11,083 bases of DNA from Nitrospirota bacterium. GTDB lineage: Bacteria > Nitrospirota > RBG-16-64-22 > JACRHK01. A model generated the notes under the pieces. It worked only from the letters and a program-made list of their open reading frames with translations, had not been told where the DNA came from and did not search any database. The number at the start of each line of letters is the position of its first letter. Position 1 is the stretch's first letter. Where the stretch lies: positions 1-11,083 of the forward strand of contig JACRHK010000023.1 of NCBI GenBank assembly GCA_016217625.1. Reading direction: 5' to 3'. This document shows, piece after piece, positions 5,769-11,083 of the stretch. Both the position numbers and the translations under genes were made by a program.

Positions 5769-5778
5769 GGAGGCGCGC

Positions 5779-7733
<1,955 letters not shown>

Positions 7734-7734
<1 letters not shown>

Positions 7735-7768
7735 GATTTCGGATTTCGAATTTCGAATTTCGGATTTT
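7734..7768. repeat. GGATTTC/GAATTTC heptamer array
   Basis: Five 7-base units (GGATTTC twice, GAATTTC twice, GGATTTT) start on the last base of the thrS stop codon and end 5 bases before the infC ribosome site. TTCGAA palindromes allow only small self-pairing. The T-run at 7765-7770 follows no strong hairpin, so termination is not expected. Confidence 0.8.
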
Positions 7769-7773
7769 TTCTG

Positions 7774-7783
7774 AAGGGGGTGA
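7774..7783 (+). promoter_or_regulatory. Extended Shine-Dalgarno site of infC
   Basis: AAGGGGGTGAT matches the extended anti-16S sequence AAGGAGGTGAT at all but one position. It is only 3 bases from TTG 7784 (counted from the G-run) but about 9 bases from ATC 7790, the better spacing. The site therefore bears on which codon starts IF3. Confidence 0.6.
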
Positions 7784-8308
7784 TTGAGAATCGCCGGCAA
7801 GAAGACCAGGGTAAACAGGGAGATCCAGGCGAAAGAGGTGCGGGTGATTGACGCCAACGGCGCCCAGATCGGGGTTCTCCCGATCGCGGAGGCCATGCAG
7901 CGGGCCGCCGAGGCGGCGCTCGATCTCGTGGAGGTGGCGCCCACAGCTACCCCGCCCGTCTGCCGGATCATCGACTTCGGCAAGTACAAATACGAGCAGA
8001 GCAAGCGCCAGCACCAGTCGCGTTTGCATCAGAAGGTCACCCTGGTCAAGGAGGTGAAGCTCCGGCCGCGGACGGGTAAACACGACCTCGACTTCAAGGC
8101 GCGCCATATCCGCAACTTCTTGGAGGAGGGGCACAAGGTCAAGGTGACGGTGATGTTCCGAGGGCGGGAAATGGCGTACCCCAATAAGGGGAAGATCCTG
8201 CTGGATCACCTTGCCGAAGAGTTCCAGGGCGCGGCAAAGGTGGAGCAGCCTCCCCGGTTGGAAGGGAACAACATGAGCATGATTCTCGTGGCGGTTGCGA
8301 AGAAATAA
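7784..8308 (+). CDS. infC: Translation initiation factor IF-3
   Basis: 174 residues if started at TTG 7784; ATC at 7790 would give 172. There is no ATG or GTG near the N-terminus, as expected for infC, whose rare start codon (AUU in E. coli) lets IF3 repress its own synthesis. The N-domain (about 8-75) begins KTRVNREIQAKEVRVID and ends with VEVAPTATPPVCRIIDFGKYKYE. It is joined by a Lys/Arg/Gln-rich linker to the C-domain (about 88-174) with VKEVKLRPRTGKHDLDFKAR and VKVTVMFRGREM. IF3 binds the 30S subunit, checks the initiator codon and blocks premature 50S joining. Length is close to the usual 170-180. It is followed by rpmI and rplT, the classic IF3 operon order. Confidence 0.97.
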   Translation: MRIAGKKTRVNREIQAKEVRVIDANGAQIGVLPIAEAMQRAAEAALDLVEVAPTATPPVCRIIDFGKYKYEQSKRQHQSRLHQKVTLVKEVKLRPRTGKHDLDFKARHIRNFLEEGHKVKVTVMFRGREMAYPNKGKILLDHLAEEFQGAAKVEQPPRLEGNNMSMILVAVAKK

Positions 8309-8310
8309 AT

Positions 8311-8374
8311 AGTCAATGGGTCAATGAGTCAATAAGTCAATGAGGCATTGAGTCAATGAGTCATTAAGTCAAGA
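8311..8374. repeat. Eight-unit AGTCAATG octamer array
   Basis: Eight 8-base units in phase (such as AGTCAATG, GGTCAATG, AGTCAATA, AGGCATTG), starting 2 bases after the infC stop. The last unit (AGTCAAGA) overlaps the start of the rpmI ribosome site. Single orientation. Same family as 1708-1806 and 5362-5441. Confidence 0.87.
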
Positions 8375-8383
8375 GGAGGGAAC

Positions 8384-8587
8384 GTGGCGAAACAGAAACT
8401 CAAGACGCACCGGGGGGCCGCGAAGCGGCTGAAGCGCACGGGGAGCGGAAAGATTGCCAGGAGACGGAGTTCGGCTAGGCACCTCCTGACGGGGAAATCT
8501 TCCCGTCGGATGCGGCGGCTCAAAACAGAGACCCTGGTGACAGGCGCGGAAGGGAAGCAGATGCGGCGGTTGCTGCCGTACGATTAA
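8384..8587 (+). CDS. rpmI: 50S ribosomal protein L35
   Basis: 67 residues from GTG 8384, with GAGGAGGG (8373-8380) just upstream. The sequence MAKQKLKTHRGAAKRLKRTGSGKI is the L35 signature, and SSARHLLTGKSSRRMRRL continues the typical basic body, ending RRLLPYD. Length is normal (about 65). L35 is a small basic protein of the large subunit. It is flanked by infC and rplT, and the spacers on both sides are entirely repeat arrays plus ribosome sites. Confidence 0.97.
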   Translation: MAKQKLKTHRGAAKRLKRTGSGKIARRRSSARHLLTGKSSRRMRRLKTETLVTGAEGKQMRRLLPYD

Positions 8588-8591
8588 TAAA

Positions 8592-8652
8592 GCGATCAGC
8601 GTTCAGCGGTCAGCTATCAGCCTTTTGTTGAATGCTGACTGCTGACGGCTTC
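8592..8652. repeat. GCnnTCA heptamers, head-to-head arms
   Basis: The left arm (8592-8622) has GCGATCA, GCGTTCA, GCGGTCA and GCTATCA. The right arm (8634-8652) has GCTGACT, GCTGACG and GCTTC in the opposite sense. The arms can pair imperfectly through the TCAGC/GCTGA cores. The array starts 4 bases after the rpmI stop. It shares its unit with 10235-10323 and with the in-frame array at 4261-4291. Confidence 0.82.
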
Positions 8653-8669
8653 AAACAAGGAGTGCTATC

Positions 8670-9050
8670 ATGCCACGGGTGAAACGGGGAACGACAGCCA
8701 GGGCGCGTCGGAAGGCGGTGTTGAAACAGGCGAAAGGGTTCTATGGAGGGAGAAGCCGCCTCTTCCGCACGGCGAAGGAGGCGGTAGATCGGGCGCTTCG
8801 GTACGCCTACCGGGATCGGCGCAACAAGAAACGGGACTTCCGCCGGCTCTGGATTGCCCGGATCAACGCGGCGGCGAGAGCGCACGGCCTCTCCTATAGC
8901 CGCTTGATGATTGGGCTCAAGCGGGCCGGGGTGACCGTCGACCGGAAGGTCTTGGCCGAGATGGCGGTCTCGGAGCCGGCCGGGTTTGCCCGGCTGGCCG
9001 CGGTGGCGGCGGAAGCGGCGCCGAAGAGCGGCAGCGCGACGGCCGCCTAA
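8670..9050 (+). CDS. rplT: 50S ribosomal protein L20
   Basis: 126 residues, ATG 8670 with AAGGAG about 8 bases upstream. The N-terminal arm [24 protein letters not shown] and the globular part [31 protein letters not shown] are diagnostic of L20. L20 binds 23S rRNA early in 50S assembly and in several bacteria represses its own operon through an mRNA leader. The C-terminus (about 108-126, rich in Ala with SGSATAA) is a few residues longer than the usual 117-118. The stop is followed after 4 bases by a heptamer hairpin and then an intrinsic terminator. Confidence 0.97.
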   Translation: MPRVKRGTTARARRKAVLKQAKGFYGGRSRLFRTAKEAVDRALRYAYRDRRNKKRDFRRLWIARINAAARAHGLSYSRLMIGLKRAGVTVDRKVLAEMAVSEPAGFARLAAVAAEAAPKSGSATAA

Positions 9051-9054
9051 TCTG

Positions 9055-9123
9055 GGGGTACGGATTAGGGGGTAGGGATTAAGGACAAAGGGGAAGAACC
9101 TGCCCCCTACCCCCTCATCCTTG
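9055..9123. repeat. GGGGTAG/GGATTAG heptamers with G-C hairpin
   Basis: The left arm has six in-phase 7-base units (GGGGTAC, GGATTAG, GGGGTAG, GGATTAA, GGACAAA, GGGGAAG, 9055-9096). The right arm has three (CCCCCTA, CCCCCTC, ATCCTTG, 9103-9123). GGGGGTAGGG (9068-9077) pairs over 10 bases with CCCTACCCCC (9105-9114). It lies just ahead of the intrinsic terminator. Confidence 0.82.
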
Positions 9124-9134
9124 CTCTCAAGAAC

Positions 9135-9163
9135 GGCGGGTGCGCTTCACCCGCCTTTTCTTT
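9135..9163 (+). terminator. Intrinsic terminator between rplT and pheS
   Basis: GGCGGGTG (9135-9142) pairs perfectly with CACCCGCC (9148-9155) around a CGCTT loop, followed at once by TTTTCTTTC. This is a textbook rho-independent terminator. It would end the thrS-infC-rpmI-rplT transcript or, if regulated, act as an attenuator for pheST, which starts 20 bases later. No phenylalanine-rich leader peptide is seen upstream. Confidence 0.85.
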
Positions 9164-9182
9164 CTCATTTCCGGAGCTTCCG

Positions 9183-10235
9183 GTGAGCGTAGAGGCGCTG
9201 AAGCAACAGATCGCCGATGTAGAGGCTGAAGCCCGGCGTCTGATCGAAGGGGCATCGGAGGGGAGTCTCCTGGAGGATCTCCGCGTCCGCTATCTGGGGC
9301 GCAGGGGGGCGCTGACCCAGATCCTCCGGGAAATCGGCGCGCTGCCGCCGGCGGACCGGCCGGCTTTGGGGCAGCTCGCCAACGCCTGCAAGGCGCGGCT
9401 GGAAGCGCGGCTGGCCGAGCGGGGAGAAACGCTCCGGCGCCGGGAGTTCGCAGCACGGTTGCAGTCCGAGGCCGCGGACATCACGCTGCCCGGCACGGCG
9501 CCTACCTTGGGGCACCTCCATCCGATCACCCAGACCTTGCAGGAGATCGTTGAGATCTTCCACGGACTCGGCTTCATAGTCGCCGAAGGGCCGGAGGTCG
9601 AGCTGGACTTCTACAACTTCGAGGCTTTGAACATCCCCCGCGACCACCCCGCCCGCGACATGCAGGACACCTTCTATGTCAGCGACGAGGTCGTCCTCCG
9701 GACGCATACCTCGCCCGTCCAGATCCGCGTCATGGAGCGCACCCGCCCCCCCCTCCGCATCATCTCACCCGGGAAAGTGTACCGGTGCGATGCCGACATC
9801 TCCCATGCGCCGATGTTCCACCAGGTAGAGGGGTTCTACGTGGATGAGGGGGTGCGGATGAGCGACCTCAAGGGGACGTTGGAGACCTTTGTGCATCAGT
9901 GTTTCGGGGCGGAGACCGGCGTGCGGTTCCGGCCGAGCTTCTTCCCGTTCACCGAGCCGAGTGCCGAGGTGGATATCCGGTGCATCCTCTGCGGGGGGAG
10001 CGCCCGCCTGCCGAGCGGGGAGGGGTGCCGGGTCTGCAAGCAGTCGGGGTGGGTCGAGATCCTGGGCGCGGGGATGATCAACCCCGCCGTCTTTGAGGCC
10101 GTGCGGTATGATCCCGAGCGGTACACGGGGTTTGCCTTCGGGATGGGGGTAGAGCGGATCGCCATGCTCAAGTGCGGAATCGATGACATCCGGCTGTTTT
10201 TCGACAACGACCTGAGGTTTTTGAAACAATTTTAG
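9183..10235 (+). CDS. pheS: Phenylalanyl-tRNA synthetase alpha subunit
   Basis: 350 residues from GTG 9183, with GGAG (9173-9176) 6 bases upstream. It is the catalytic subunit of the alpha2-beta2 enzyme that charges tRNA-Phe. It has an N-terminal coiled-coil (about 1-85), then the class-II core with HPITQTLQEIVEIF, FYNFEALNIPRDHPARDMQDTFY, motif 2 VYRCDADISHAPMFHQVEGF, RPSFFPFTEPSAEVDI and motif 3 GFAFGMGVERIAMLKCGIDDIR. A four-cysteine knuckle (C267, C270, C282, C285) is present, as in many non-enteric bacterial PheS, with a longer loop between the pairs. Length is typical (327-350). It ends in TAG, whose last base starts a heptamer array; pheT follows after 93 bases. Confidence 0.98.
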   Translation: MSVEALKQQIADVEAEARRLIEGASEGSLLEDLRVRYLGRRGALTQILREIGALPPADRPALGQLANACKARLEARLAERGETLRRREFAARLQSEAADITLPGTAPTLGHLHPITQTLQEIVEIFHGLGFIVAEGPEVELDFYNFEALNIPRDHPARDMQDTFYVSDEVVLRTHTSPVQIRVMERTRPPLRIISPGKVYRCDADISHAPMFHQVEGFYVDEGVRMSDLKGTLETFVHQCFGAETGVRFRPSFFPFTEPSAEVDIRCILCGGSARLPSGEGCRVCKQSGWVEILGAGMINPAVFEAVRYDPERYTGFAFGMGVERIAMLKCGIDDIRLFFDNDLRFLKQF

Positions 10236-10323
10236 CGTTCAGCTCTCAGCAATCAGCTTTCGGCAAAACCTGACCCCAAGTCCACTGGAAGCTGATGGCT
10301 GAATGCTGACGGCTGATGGCTGG
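10235..10323. repeat. GCnnTCA heptamers between pheS and pheT
   Basis: The left arm has GCGTTCA, GCTCTCA, GCAATCA and GCTTTCG (10235-10262). The right arm has GCTGATG, GCTGAAT, GCTGACG and GCTGATG plus GCTGG (10291-10323) in the opposite sense. A 28-base unique centre lies between. It begins on the last base of the pheS stop codon and ends 5 bases before the pheT ATG, leaving no obvious Shine-Dalgarno site. Confidence 0.85.
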
Positions 10324-10328
10324 TTCAC

Positions 10329-11083
10329 ATGCGACTCTCCCTCAACTGGCTCAAGGAATTCATCGACCCCGGCCTCTCGCCTGAAGAGCTGGCCGACCGC
10401 CTCACCCAAGCCGGGCTGGAGGTTGAGGGGATCGAGCGCTTCGGGGAAGGGATCGAAGGGGTCGTCGTGGGGGCAGTGCGGGAGACCCGCCCCCATCCCG
10501 GTGCCGACAAGCTGACTCTCTGCCGGGTGGAGGCGGCCGGCGAAACCGTCGAGGTGGTCTGCGGGGCGTCCAATGTCAGGCCGGGGATCAAAATCCCTCT
10601 CGCGCGCGTGGGGGCCCGCCTGCCCGATGGGACGGTCATCCGGAAGGGAAAGTTTCGCGGGGAGATCTCCCAAGGGATGATCTGCTCGGAGAAGGAGCTG
10701 GGTCTGGCCGAGTCCTCCGAGGGGATCTGGATCCTCCCCGACGACCTGGCGGCGGGCACGAAGCTGGCACCGCTGTTGCGGGACGTCATCCTGACGATCA
10801 GTGTGACGCCCAACCGCGGCGACTGCCTCTCCGTCCTAGGGATCGCGCGGGAGGTTGCGGCCCTCACGGGGGCGCCCCTCAGGGAACCTCCGTCGGATCT
10901 GGTGGAGGAGGGGGACCCGATCGCCCGACAGGTCGCTGTCGAGATCGCCGACACTGAAGGCTGCCCGCGCTACGCGGCCCGCGTCGTGCGGGGGGTCCGT
11001 GTCGGACCTGCTCCCTTCCGGATGCAACGCCGCCTGGAGGCGGTGGGTCTTCGGGCGATCAATAATATCGTCGATGTGACGAA
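10329..11083 (+). CDS. pheT: Phenylalanyl-tRNA synthetase beta subunit (partial)
   Basis: The first 251 codons from ATG 10329, open to the window edge; the full protein is usually near 800 residues. MRLSLNWLKEFIDPGLSPEELADRLTQAGLEVEGI is the standard PheT start. The EMAP-II-like OB-fold tRNA-binding domain follows (about 40-150: HPGADKLTLCRVEAAGE, VVCGASNVRPG, SQGMICSEKELGL). Then come VTPNRGDCLSVLGIAREVAALTG and the beginning of the B3/B4 editing region, ending INNIVDVT. It forms the editing and tRNA-binding half of the enzyme with PheS. No clear ribosome site precedes the ATG, because the repeat runs to 5 bases from it. Translation may be coupled to pheS or rely on the hairpin bringing the genes together (inference). 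Confidence 0.97.
   Translation, partial: MRLSLNWLKEFIDPGLSPEELADRLTQAGLEVEGIERFGEGIEGVVVGAVRETRPHPGADKLTLCRVEAAGETVEVVCGASNVRPGIKIPLARVGARLPDGTVIRKGKFRGEISQGMICSEKELGLAESSEGIWILPDDLAAGTKLAPLLRDVILTISVTPNRGDCLSVLGIAREVAALTGAPLREPPSDLVEEGDPIARQVAVEIADTEGCPRYAARVVRGVRVGPAPFRMQRRLEAVGLRAINNIVDVT

Noticed and set aside
5671..5778. An earlier thrS start at 5671
   Set aside because: It lacks a ribosome site and would put the leader hairpin inside the coding region. ATG 5779 has GGAGG at ideal spacing and gives a normal ThrRS length.
5654..5778. T-box riboswitch upstream of thrS, suggested by AGGGTGGGAGCCC
   Set aside because: The T-box core (GGGTGGNACCGCG) is interrupted, the leader is too short for stem I after the heptamer element, and no specifier loop could be placed.
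7735..8669. An L20-binding autoregulatory leader in the infC-rpmI-rplT region
   Set aside because: The spacers consist of repeat arrays and ribosome sites. I could not draw the pseudoknot or helix-junction mimic of 23S rRNA known from other bacteria.
9051..9182. A pheM-like leader peptide before pheS
   Set aside because: No short ORF with clustered phenylalanine codons was found between rplT and pheS.

Overview
High-GC bacterial chromosomal DNA from what looks like ordinary core-genome territory. The gene content points to a Gram-negative-type bacterium that uses sigma-54: an NtrB/NtrC-like pair with an intact GAFTGA loop, and a stand-alone MshEN (c-di-GMP-binding type) protein. Gene content and the style of intergenic repeats would fit an environmental lineage such as Methylomirabilota (NC10), Nitrospirota or Desulfobacterota. 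I cannot decide between these from the sequence.

Layout. (1) 2-130: the 3' end of an M48-type metallopeptidase gene. (2) 362-541: a 59-residue protein with two CxxC pairs, convergent with (3) 607-1605 (minus), a MshEN-domain protein. (4) 1826-5369: a HAD-family hydrolase followed by a PAS-histidine kinase and a sigma-54 response regulator, probably one transcription unit. (5) 5499-5573: tRNA-Val(GAC) behind a good sigma-70 promoter. (6) 5779-11083: the classic translation cluster thrS-infC-rpmI-rplT-pheS-pheT. It encodes threonyl-tRNA synthetase, IF3, L35, L20 and the two phenylalanyl-tRNA synthetase subunits, with pheT cut by the window edge. An intrinsic terminator sits between rplT and pheS, and a terminator-like hairpin precedes thrS.

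The notable signal lies between the genes. Most spacers are filled by a short tandem array with a 7-base period (8-base for one family), often as two head-to-head arms able to fold into a hairpin. Different spacers use different units: GCAAAAT, GCnnTCA, GTGAnnG, GGATTTC, GGATTAG/GGGGTAG, GTCAAGA, and the octamer AGTCAATG. Arrays usually begin within about 15 bases of a stop codon, and several begin on or next to it. Two arrays of the same style lie inside the response-regulator gene, at its two interdomain linkers. Two other palindromic elements encode the last residues of the HAD protein and part of the N-terminus of the kinase. The genes are conventional; this system of gap-specific, period-7 repeats and its intrusion into coding sequence is what deserves attention.
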